Source of the DNA: CAIOZA01 sp964464375
GTDB taxonomy: Bacteria; Bacteroidota; Ignavibacteria; Kapaibacteriales; UBA2268
Reading direction: 5' to 3'
DNA length: 64,000 nt
NCBI GenBank assembly: GCA_964464375.1
Contig: CAYXFU010000011.1
Location: 1-64,000, forward strand
The notes beneath the pieces were generated by a model. The model was not told the DNA's origin, ran no database searches, and worked only from the letters and a program-made list of their open reading frames with translations. The position numbers and the translations under genes are program-made. Shown piece by piece: positions 49,801 through 55,837 of the stretch; position 1 is the stretch's first letter, and each line of letters begins with the position of its first letter.

Positions 49801-52800
49801 ATTGTCAACAAGTGGCTCTATTCGTAGCAAGAATATTAGATCTTTCGGTGTAAGCCGCTATGAATATAATGGCGTTCAGAATCAATCGTTAGGCGATGGT
49901 GTTCCTCCTGTTGTTAAAACATTAACTATTAATAATAATAGCAACCCTTATCCATACGTATCCGTTGTTAATTCGAATCTTACAGTTAATGATACACTGG
50001 ATATTGCAAACGGAATATTCAAACTAAATGCAACAACTTTGAATCTTAAAGGAAATGTCATCCTTGGCAATACTATAACTACAGAACTTGATCCAGGGAC
50101 AAGTAATATTTGGTTTGATGGAACAACAGATCAATATACTATAATTAATAAGAGCAATGGACTTCAAACATATAAAACGTATATTGCAAAGTTAACCGGT
50201 AATATATTTGTTGCTGGAAACACTCCTATTCCTAATTTCAAAATTTCAAACAATCTAACATTTGAAAATACAAATACAGCAAATATTGACACTAGAACAT
50301 CACCGGGGAATGGAGTCGTTTCTATAGATTCCGGTGCAACTTTTTCAAGACTTGGAAACGCATATATTGACGGAAGATTAAGAAAATTTATACCGTCTTC
50401 TATTGATACTAGTTCTGTGCTATACGAGATCGGCTACAAGACCGATTACACTCCGGTAGTTTTGCAATTTACAGCAGGAACAGGCAGTGTGAATGGTAAT
50501 GTCGAGGCTGTGAACTTCTCACCTTTACTCAAGCAACCTTTCTCTGGAAATAGAATCGATACAACTTATAAAGTAGATCTTTGGTGGAGAATTACTGCAC
50601 CAACTGGTAGTGCATTTGCTTTGGGTACCAGAGCGATGAATACAATCCTTCAGTACCCCAAATCGCTAATTTCACCATCGGTAGCATTTTTTGATACTGC
50701 TCATGCTGAAGTAAGAAGAAAGAGTATCCCTGCTGATCCATTTGTATGGATGGATCGTAGGGGTCTTGCTGTGTTGGATTGGATAGATTTCCCAACCTAT
50801 CAAACTGTAAGAATTGCTCCACAATCTACTCCTGCTATATGGTGGTCAGGTTTGGGTGAATTCTATATTGGTTATAAGAGTCAGAGAGTGTTTTATAGCA
50901 GAGCTTCCGGACTCTGGAGCGATTCACTGTCTTGGTCATTCTACCCCGGTGGTATCCCCAATGTACCATCTGGTGAATTCCCGAATCCTGATTGGAATGC
51001 CCCAATAGCATCTAAAAATGAGATAAGAGATTCAGTAGTGATTCAGAATAATGATGTAATCACATTAAATACTATCCCCGAACTTGCTTATCTGGCTATA
51101 AATGGGAATGGAACATTATTGATTCCTAATGGAAACTATCTTAGACAAAGTAGCATTTCTACTAGTGACTTTATATTTAATTCTGGTACAATAGAGAACA
51201 AAACTCCACTTGGTATTGAAACAGATACATCGATCAGTATTCTGAGATTTGTTAATAGAGCATTTCATCCTTCGGCTAGTTTCATCTTTTCCGGATCATT
51301 GAATCAGAGATTTGGTGATGCTTTCCCTGATAGCATTACAAATTTAACTATTAATAATGACTTGAACACCAGGACTGTCGGAGCGTTATTAAATAATAGC
51401 AAAACTGAACTGAATATGTCCGGTAATCTTACTATTACTCGTGGGGATTTGAGGTTATTCAATAATTTAAATATTCGTTTGGCTGGCAATCTAACCGATA
51501 ATGGAATATTCAATACTACAATTAATAATCTGAATGCTCCTATCACTTCAACTTTAACTATTAACGGTTCGGGAAATACCAATCAGACTATATCCGGCAC
51601 CGGTACTATACTGCTTAATAACCTAAAAATGAATAGGGGAGTTGGTAGTGGAATTCTTCAGGTTGACAAATACCTGCCGATTGCAAATCAGTTGGATTTA
51701 AGAGAAACTGGGAATGTAAACAATCAAATTATTAGTTTAGGAACAAATGTTGACATGTCAATTTTCAGCAATACTGCAAATGCTATTGTCAATTTCAGCG
51801 GTACTGCTCCATTAAGCTATATTAGAACTGATCTGCTAAGTGGCATATTAATTCGTAAAGTAGCTCAGAATACCAGTTATACTTATCCTATTGGGTCTCT
51901 CGAGACAATCGACAAATATACACCTTTTGTATTCACGACAGGAAGTAGTGGCAATAGTGGTTCAATCGGTGTTAGGGGATCAAAAGGCTCCAATGTTTCA
52001 CCTGGCTATATCGACGGTCATTTGAGACTGATTCCTGTTCAAGCTACTGACTTCATCAAAAGATACTTCGTTCTTGATTCTGTAACAACTTCTCTTCAGG
52101 CAACAATGAGATTCTATTTTAATAGTTCCGATGTTTCAGGACTCCAAGCTAATATAAATCGAATCGGAAGATGGAGACCAAATAGAGAGCGTGCTTCCGG
52201 AACTTGGCGTAGAGTTCAAGGTCCTATTGATTGGGCACAATATTATTTTGAAACTAATACTAATATAGATTCATCGGAATATAATGGATACGATTTTACT
52301 ATAGCTAATGCTGAAGCCTTTAGGCGTTCATTCTTCAGCCGACAATCAGGTGATTGGAATAACATTAATACTTGGACTTTTTCTAGAACCCATATTGGTC
52401 CACCGGCAGGTGAATGGCCAGATGAAGATGATGATTCGGTTCAAGTTGGCGGTGGCAATCTGGGCGTTGGCGATCATAGTGTAATATTGAATGTAGGTCC
52501 AATCAACACTGTTAGCGGTTTGGCAGTTGGAACATCTCTAACAAATTCAGGAACTCTTGATTTTGGTACGAATATTGTTAATGGTGATTATTTTACAGTC
52601 TCTGATTACTCAACGTTAAAATTGGGATCGCCTGATGGAATGACTCTTGTTGCACCTTTAGGTAATATTCAGGCAACTAAAAGAACTTATGCACCGGGTG
52701 GATTCATTTCATTAGTTTATAATGGTGTAACTAATCAATCACCGGGTGATGCACTACCTAATAGTTTAAGAAATTTAACTATAGAAAATTCAGGAATTTT

Positions 52801-53275
52801 AGGAAATAACTCGCTAATTCTAAATAAAAATATTAGTATTTTTGATAATTTATTTATAAATTTGGGTGCGTTAGATTTGCAAACTTTTACGACAAATAAC
52901 TCAGGTGCTGGTATATCGACTTTTTCTATATCTTCTAATGCGTTATTAAGATTATCTGGAACAAATAATTTATCGCTAACTACCTCTAATTATGATAACT
53001 ATAGTGTCGATATAAATAGTACGATAGAGTTTTATGGATCAGATCAGAATATTAACGTCCTCCCCGTCGGATTGAATTCCGGACTGGGCAATGTCGTTAC
53101 AAGTAATCTAGGGATAAAACTCGTAAATGCGCCTCTTCTGATTCGTGGAAATCTATCGGTTACAACTGGTTCGACTCTTAGCAATATAATTGGTGTGAAT
53201 GCTCTATCTGTTCTTAAAAATGTAATTAATAGCTCAATCATCAATAATTGCGGAGTGATCGAGATAGGGCAGTAG
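40841..53275 (+). CDS. giant 4144-residue modular surface protein
   Basis: One uninterrupted 12.4-kb frame. The signal (MRYKVNHKGFYFFRVLILAF ... MYAGD) is followed by repeats of a 470-720-residue module. Each has a header 'FYSxxSGxWxxxxxW' (at about 430, 1134, 1661, 2161, 2884, 3350 and 3830), a beta-helix-like stretch with 'GxIxxxGNIQT..R' and 'YNGxxNQxxGDGxPxxIxxLTINN', and a closing domain with 'PIGT..YSP...' and 'I.RYW.I'. It is rich in Asn, Ser, Thr and Gly and poor in Cys. It has no T9SS type-A or type-B tail that I can see; the end is IINNCGVIEIGQ, echoed by the 53583 gene. Relatives may be adhesins. An adhesive or filament role is inference. Confidence 0.8.
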   Translation: MRYKVNHKGFYFFRVLILAFVSILSFSFMYAGDVLQITNGGLFYMSPSTLVSIKGNVNLDSGSTFTQNDTGTVYVSGNMTMNGTFNSGNGAFIFNDTMNTTIDGSSSPGFNFVYINKTGVIDTGFYIKQNITIKKDLNINTGSCIPDQFRIYIGGNFNNNSSFIQGTSTVVFNGSAQQFINGRATTFYDLWVNKTADTVKIANDTEVDHAFRIVSNSVFNIQTYNLTIGENSGIYPDSVATGNDPVNDPFSINKYITCEGDSTTLGKIIRKIPAGTLASDRVVRFPIGTRGPSGGSSRVYSPGSFFFMNGMTTFGANATISLKCIPAEHPAVVYSNVSLKKYWQISSTGIDTIYRGGFNARFDYHVSEVQGDESKYTFCLFRQYSAWFINPGSGSGVETINHRFRVDEVTRTRLDGEWTCGQPESVSLIYYSRKSGIYSDPTSWSRAGYGGAVATNAPNSINDLVYIGDKDTITVQATPSYFNVLTVDTTGALLIAQNAFLQGDTCIVKDNTLLGIASLNGITAVAASGNIQTSSRVISSKCIFLFNGTAGQVTGNGIPNTIRSLIVQNTGVADSSVTLSQNVLISDSLVINRGVLATSIYNVDGETPGKTFTMRGGEFQCYIFPSRYTSPSFTAGTINFTGSSSVTIPSDSSVSVPPVKQYYNLKISGARAANTYVTFSPIGGIIIKNNFDISQLTWNATPNADRFIVTGSNVVFDKSGGTQDIPSDLATPASLTYRLTYYDLTIRGTGNKRLVNGSDRVYIRNNLYLEKDTLSANGFDIWVLGDWNTTAGTTFLGGSNKVTFEANGGTDTIISNGISFNKVDIRGSSTGLVRFIDKLTVNDSLNVSNVEFESMGADTLKLNGHFTISSGKFIANNGTVLFSNTSSNQTFTHSGVGNLHNISVSKTRGLNVNVAGTTVLTILDSLTLSAGNIGGRTAARPVLMETGSQIIRPGATPGHIDGILRLPVPLSASTHKFDIGLGTAYVPLTLNINGSGGTVGYLEAMTDVDTLAPLVTSAILGTLDPNGAALDVTRNVQRYWSLNTNFTGNTFNLGTRDYDLDVKYLRSDLRGSPLADSLKFEMRQRDGGSSNTGTWYRTTTGLRADSSIQITGNTLLPQSKTEYFFIGEPKIFTFYSIATGNWSSSSSWSTAGYGGQAATRSPIAADNVLIGDGKLITLDASTTVAAGLTVLVEKAGPSDLPGTLICGTRILSGAGTFTLGDSASLSIGSTAGITTAGATGNIQTSVRNYNGSPVVHNRGNFIYTSAGSGVPLAAAAGNGLPLTINSLTVNMGSAPVILTIATSGTSSPARVLQIRDSFNIVKGVANIGDIITKLGGNFRISTNGSFNPGTTRIALAASTAEQVDSANTKSGFIWNGYNNIQELICEDTTRLLKFSRFSLKKPGGVVISTNNIHAPELLFYTANRVNLDMSTHNKYIIVYDGAGTYLINRPLPLNVFTALTDPLYGYVDGRLIRGMQTNDNRVWPIGTKTRYSPVELTVGNVNTAGLIEVVATDGNHPKFNTNGIQIKPASNIQRFWEISTPTIATFTQFALNAAGSSGNTMNVRLIYYPDDIRGGANPVNDYWIFRKQNIPPDGVGTIDKWTNTLKIANPNATRLATETSANLNTPVGVNGNGIFCDVSQFSSANCMTLMVGDQNQPNVRYFYSRQDGNWNANTTWSPYGYSGTAWGAGIFPNLNSGTDNDIVLIGDTAGVSRRVTLNIATGTATAVYVDNFGSDTSRGTLSCLGENYISCNQYTQKNGGHLEIGSTSGITALGSNSGNIRATVTRNFNWNQYNNNHFSYIGTASQNTGSGLPGGLLYGDSVGVGMLEINNTGAAGTRTVTLDNSVMIRDSLKFTAGTLGFGSTAANAPLHPITLKGDLVNNITPSGSIAMTSLAAATATNFYFIDSLSIQRIRGTADSTIFPSNVVINKANGVLKDTTQHVKILGDFKFNSPTIFDLCDTISLTLDAASIFSTTGTWGTTTMVKVSAGPNTGKVTKFFTAGSPRALESMFVPIGEDSLGLRTPRYSAATIKLNNMNYAAGAYATLTLRSLYPHPNAPAGSPSMLKKYWSVSNSGISRSGPTSTTDVSLIYNPLEVVGNQVNYVPEFFRRAPTTGWSFNLNNATGAVFDTVNKVITVTGSQRTPDVDWTAGDPSSFQLARSYFSRASGNWDAVASWTNDSINKHNSSDTALNYPGFFPGDTVYIDKNSVISYNSSTLNPIHTLIISNTPTFGNNGELQFATSAGSNKLLTISRSVNIGTNGLISKQAGAFASIDTLRIYNDLINGGTVATRGINNIATSATNRLMLDFVGTTNSTVSGGGIFNNLGIIGINKQNSLDTLINTSTTFSTGLTGSGNLSFLLNSGVYRHENVGSARLSVSGVSIDLIIADNTCIDVPQGTVTTGDGFVMQQGASVLLRGGNMTIGDAANEHFQYETASNVTLSDGSIMTVAGSFRRRYITSSLNFSISGSCVLNAVNTGSTTDINNRRAGFDIGAANSVFNQTGGTIKVMRPMDVATGLKDPDYNNNSENFTVTGGTVQMGDSTVNTPVQPFTILSYPPFWNLDIQNTFTQSLTFGNNLTTIRNDLTVRNKSTATLNGQNLNLGGDFITLGNGTFLLGTTGSRDITFIGDTSANPPTKKYQTLSLGNALSDKFFNISLNKPSGGQVILSPTLSNSNMIITNELDFDIGNKGIIYTGTNRFLQLGTNGTDVAAIQRLGLGHVAGEMRWWTGDGVQIQNFPVGDTLQYTPAIFQSTAGNGTPGLLSVTAYGSNHLDIVALRTAIGVDTTKNIYRYWRVIPTASLGYSLGSSGRTYSLSLQYIPGNYPTGDVRNSADYTLFEHYIRVPDYPTAGTWDVTTLASYSDTTAVSTANDAFGDFLIAENVGRNFYSIANGDWNQPSTWSNTDYTGAASIDYPRRYGDRIFIGNGKSVVLSLSNPNVRSVTIEKYNNLPGSLAIQDDRFIKGISFILKDDCTIKTTDGYGFTSLGGPLSTSGSIRSKNIRSFGVSRYEYNGVQNQSLGDGVPPVVKTLTINNNSNPYPYVSVVNSNLTVNDTLDIANGIFKLNATTLNLKGNVILGNTITTELDPGTSNIWFDGTTDQYTIINKSNGLQTYKTYIAKLTGNIFVAGNTPIPNFKISNNLTFENTNTANIDTRTSPGNGVVSIDSGATFSRLGNAYIDGRLRKFIPSSIDTSSVLYEIGYKTDYTPVVLQFTAGTGSVNGNVEAVNFSPLLKQPFSGNRIDTTYKVDLWWRITAPTGSAFALGTRAMNTILQYPKSLISPSVAFFDTAHAEVRRKSIPADPFVWMDRRGLAVLDWIDFPTYQTVRIAPQSTPAIWWSGLGEFYIGYKSQRVFYSRASGLWSDSLSWSFYPGGIPNVPSGEFPNPDWNAPIASKNEIRDSVVIQNNDVITLNTIPELAYLAINGNGTLLIPNGNYLRQSSISTSDFIFNSGTIENKTPLGIETDTSISILRFVNRAFHPSASFIFSGSLNQRFGDAFPDSITNLTINNDLNTRTVGALLNNSKTELNMSGNLTITRGDLRLFNNLNIRLAGNLTDNGIFNTTINNLNAPITSTLTINGSGNTNQTISGTGTILLNNLKMNRGVGSGILQVDKYLPIANQLDLRETGNVNNQIISLGTNVDMSIFSNTANAIVNFSGTAPLSYIRTDLLSGILIRKVAQNTSYTYPIGSLETIDKYTPFVFTTGSSGNSGSIGVRGSKGSNVSPGYIDGHLRLIPVQATDFIKRYFVLDSVTTSLQATMRFYFNSSDVSGLQANINRIGRWRPNRERASGTWRRVQGPIDWAQYYFETNTNIDSSEYNGYDFTIANAEAFRRSFFSRQSGDWNNINTWTFSRTHIGPPAGEWPDEDDDSVQVGGGNLGVGDHSVILNVGPINTVSGLAVGTSLTNSGTLDFGTNIVNGDYFTVSDYSTLKLGSPDGMTLVAPLGNIQATKRTYAPGGFISLVYNGVTNQSPGDALPNSLRNLTIENSGILGNNSLILNKNISIFDNLFINLGALDLQTFTTNNSGAGISTFSISSNALLRLSGTNNLSLTTSNYDNYSVDINSTIEFYGSDQNINVLPVGLNSGLGNVVTSNLGIKLVNAPLLIRGNLSVTTGSTLSNIIGVNALSVLKNVINSSIINNCGVIEIGQ
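42127..52395 (+). repeat. seven-copy protein module (header FYS-SGNW-W) in the giant gene
   Basis: Headers are encoded at about 42128, 44240, 45821, 47321, 49490, 50888 and 52328. Examples are FYSIATGNWSSSSSW, FYSRQDGNWNANTTW, YFSRASGNWDAVASW, FYSIANGDWNQPSTW and FFSRQSGDWNNINTW. Spacing varies between about 1.4 and 2.2 kb, and DNA identity between copies is visibly low, so the copies are old or fast-evolving. A related header (FYSIRDGRWSNPATW) sits in the next gene. A partial module precedes the first header and the last is followed by a short ending. Confidence 0.8.
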
Positions 53276-53282
53276 ATCAGAT

Positions 53283-53307
53283 TGTCGTTCCTGCGAAGGC
53301 AGGAATC
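53283..53307. repeat. short REP-like palindrome
   Basis: TGTCGTTCCTGCGAAGGCAG then GAATC: TTCCTGC/GCAGGAA form a seven-base stem around GAAG (53288-53305). It begins TGTC like the other REP-like elements and is the same type as the one at 22143. It lies eight bases after the giant gene's stop codon and may also weaken read-through into the next gene, although no T-run follows. The rest of the gap up to 53472 is AT-rich with no gene. Confidence 0.6.
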
Positions 53308-53472
53308 TGAAATTGAAATCGCAAATTAATATTGTTAAACTTTGTTTATAAACTAAGTTTAATAATATGATACAAAGTTAATACAGATGAATTTACTAGG
53401 TATAAGTACCTATTTTAATTGAAAATTGAAATAATTAATTTAGTACCACTGGATAAAAGTTTTTTGAAATAA

Positions 53473-53511
53473 TCCTGTGGTCTAAGAAAAGATAAATAAT
53501 TAACACAGGAG
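53473..53511 (+). promoter_or_regulatory. hairpin that would hide a Shine-Dalgarno
   Basis: TCCTGTG (53473-53479) pairs perfectly with CACAGGA (53504-53510); the second arm covers the first four bases of the AGGAG at 53507-53511 that precedes an ATG at 53520. That ATG is in frame with the main start at 53583, which has its own AGGAG. The hairpin could switch use of the longer start or act as a stabilising 5' stem. The pairing is seen; control is inferred. Confidence 0.4.
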
Positions 53512-53570
53512 ATAAATAAATGAATAATATGATAACTATATTTTATAACAAATTATTTTTTCACGTTTTT

Positions 53571-53575
53571 AGGAG
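53571..53575 (+). promoter_or_regulatory. strong ribosome binding site deciding the 53583 start
   Basis: AGGAG with seven bases to the ATG at 53583, the start that yields a textbook signal peptide. It is one of the few full Shine-Dalgarno motifs in the window and suggests high translation. A second AGGAG at 53507 serves the upstream in-frame ATG. Confidence 0.7.
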
Positions 53576-53582
53576 TTTTGAA

Positions 53583-55781
53583 ATGAAAAAACTTACGTGC
53601 CTTTTGACTTTAGTGCTGATCGCTTTGTTCGCATACGAAGCATCAGCTCAAAACTTTACCAATACCACAGGTGGAACATACACAGCCTGCGCAACAGGTA
53701 AAATCGTTATGCGTACTACTGCCGGTGTTTTCAACGGTACTGCCGAATTAGGTCTTGCAAGTGGAAGCAGAATTCAGGGTATTGTCGATTGGGCTTATGG
53801 TGGTGCTACACAGGCAGTTCAGAATAGATATTATACTGATTTAACTGTATCCGGTACTTCTGTTAAAACATTTACAGATGCTTATATTGGTGGTGTTTAC
53901 ACAAATAGTGCTTCTTCAGGAGCAAGAAATTATGGAACAGGCACAATCCATTATGATGGTGCGGCTCAGAATATTACTTCAGAAAGTGGTTCTTCTGCTT
54001 CGGATGGCAGATACTACAATTTAGTTTTTGAAGGTTCTGGAGCAAAAACAATCGTTGGAGGTACAACTGTCCTTGCTGATAACAGTCTTGTTACAACCGG
54101 CGTCGCTACAAGTGTAGCAGGTGTGTTTGAAATCGGTAAAATCGCACTCGCAACAGCATCAACTGTTGGTAGCCCATTTGAAATTACCGGTGCCACAGGT
54201 GCATTTAAAAATGGAAACTCTGATATTGCATTCAATGGAACAGTTGATCTAAATGCAGGTGGAGCTGCCGGAGCTGTTATGACAATTGACGGAACCGGAG
54301 ATGCAACATTTAATGGTGTTTCAACAGTAACAGCAGGTAATTTAAATTTGGTCAGTGCTGACGGAACTGCTAATCTGATAGTATCAGCTACAGGTTCATT
54401 AACCCTTGGCAATGATGCTAATGCTAATATTGATTTAGGTGCAGCTTCAAGAATGATTGTTACAGGATCTTATGCAAACAGTTTCTGTGCAGGTACTAAT
54501 GTTAATTATAATGTTACTTCAATTGTAAACTATAATAGTGGAGTTGCTGGCCAAGCTGTTGCTTCAACAGTTGCTGCAAATCCTTACGGTAACCTTTGGA
54601 CAGATGCAGGTGATAAAATTATTGGGTCATGCGCACCATCATCCAATGTTTATGTTGCAGGAAACCTGGCAGTTGCCGGTGGTAACTTCTGGTTAGGTTC
54701 TGCTGCTAATGTTGCCGCTAGTACAGCAACTTTATTCATGACTGATGTGTCTAAAGCTGTGGTTTATAATGCCGCCGCTCATGCCATCAGTGTTGATGGT
54801 CCCTCTGAAGTGGTTGGTGCAATGCGTTTAGTTGGAGGAGCTAGTCAGTTTGCTGTAGCTACACCTTATCGATTCAACAACCATGGCATGACTGTTAACT
54901 TCGCTTCGGGAACATTTGCAGGTAATAATTATTTTGAAGTATTATCTCATCCAGCAACTAATCCAAGACAATATGATCCACTAAGAGATCTTAACAGAAA
55001 AATTAGTTTGCGTTATGATATTTCAGCATTTAATTCAACTGTTCAGGCAGGTTATAAAGCTTCAGATATACCAGGCACATGGACAAGTGGATATGTTGAA
55101 GGTGAATTCAGATTCTGGGAATCAAATGCATCAGGACTTGAAAAAATTGCTACAGGAAATGCTTATAACAGATCAGCTGCCGGTACTATTCATACAGTAT
55201 CTTTAGCAGGAATTACACATACAGCAACAGATATTGACGGTATTATGCCTGCTCTTGGTAATGCAGATGAAGGATTCTTTTCAACCAACGATCTTGTTCT
55301 TCGTGCAGGTCCTACAATATTCTACTCAATCAGAGATGGTCGCTGGTCTAATCCTGCAACTTGGGACGAAGGCGCACAGCCTGGTTCATTGGATGACGCT
55401 GTCGTAAGACATACAGTTCATGCAGGATTCGAACGTGCTAGTGATAATTATGATCAACCCGAACAACACCCTGTCGTAGCTGCAGGTTTAGGTCTTGTAC
55501 GTAATATCACGATTAATAATATAGCCGGTTCATCACTACTTTGGGGTGGTGGAGTTTTACCTGGTGACGTTAGCGCATTCAGCCTTTCAACAGCAGGTTC
55601 AATCACTAACAATAGTTTAGTCGGTGGTGTTTTAGCCTCTGGATCATCAACACTTCCAGCTAATACCGGTGCTGGTGACTTTGATGGTATGTCAATATTC
55701 ACAGAATCAAGTGTTATTACAAATAACTTAATCAACGTCGGTTTGATGAACAACTGCGGTACAGTTGGAATTGGTGACTAA
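53583..55781 (+). CDS. abundant-looking secreted surface protein (S-layer- or filament-like)
   Basis: The frame opens at 53520, but the ATG at 53583 gives MKKLTCLLTLVLIALFAYEA then SAQ and follows AGGAG, so 732 residues are called. The mature protein is Gly/Ala/Ser/Thr/Asn-rich with very few basic residues and reads as many short beta-helix-like strands (ASTVGSPFEITGATGAFKNG, GTGDATFNGVSTVTAGNL). Near 579 it has the giant protein's module header (FYSIRDGRWSNPATW), and it ends LMNNCGTVGIGD, close to the giant's end. No T9SS tail is seen. A strong ribosome site, skewed composition and its own terminator fit a highly expressed structural protein such as an S-layer or sheath subunit; this is inference. 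Confidence 0.7.
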   Translation: MKKLTCLLTLVLIALFAYEASAQNFTNTTGGTYTACATGKIVMRTTAGVFNGTAELGLASGSRIQGIVDWAYGGATQAVQNRYYTDLTVSGTSVKTFTDAYIGGVYTNSASSGARNYGTGTIHYDGAAQNITSESGSSASDGRYYNLVFEGSGAKTIVGGTTVLADNSLVTTGVATSVAGVFEIGKIALATASTVGSPFEITGATGAFKNGNSDIAFNGTVDLNAGGAAGAVMTIDGTGDATFNGVSTVTAGNLNLVSADGTANLIVSATGSLTLGNDANANIDLGAASRMIVTGSYANSFCAGTNVNYNVTSIVNYNSGVAGQAVASTVAANPYGNLWTDAGDKIIGSCAPSSNVYVAGNLAVAGGNFWLGSAANVAASTATLFMTDVSKAVVYNAAAHAISVDGPSEVVGAMRLVGGASQFAVATPYRFNNHGMTVNFASGTFAGNNYFEVLSHPATNPRQYDPLRDLNRKISLRYDISAFNSTVQAGYKASDIPGTWTSGYVEGEFRFWESNASGLEKIATGNAYNRSAAGTIHTVSLAGITHTATDIDGIMPALGNADEGFFSTNDLVLRAGPTIFYSIRDGRWSNPATWDEGAQPGSLDDAVVRHTVHAGFERASDNYDQPEQHPVVAAGLGLVRNITINNIAGSSLLWGGGVLPGDVSAFSLSTAGSITNNSLVGGVLASGSSTLPANTGAGDFDGMSIFTESSVITNNLINVGLMNNCGTVGIGD

Positions 55782-55793
55782 TTATTTTAAATA

Positions 55794-55834
55794 TTCAAGG
55801 TCAGGATACGTCTCCTGACCTTGAATTTATTTTT
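55794..55834 (+). terminator. intrinsic terminator inside the surface cluster
   Basis: TTCAAGGTCAGGA (55794-55806) and TCCTGACCTTGAA (55813-55825) form a perfect 13-base stem with a six-base loop, followed by TTTATTTTT. It comes 13 bases after the stop of the 53583 gene and ends only four bases before the next ATG (55838). It should give the surface-protein message its own stable 3' end, with the downstream genes relying on read-through or another promoter. Confidence 0.88.
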
Positions 55835-55837
55835 AAT

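Noticed and set aside
54014..54412. 132-codon minus-strand ORF
   Set aside because: It is antisense to the surface-protein gene; the open frame follows from that gene's skewed codons.
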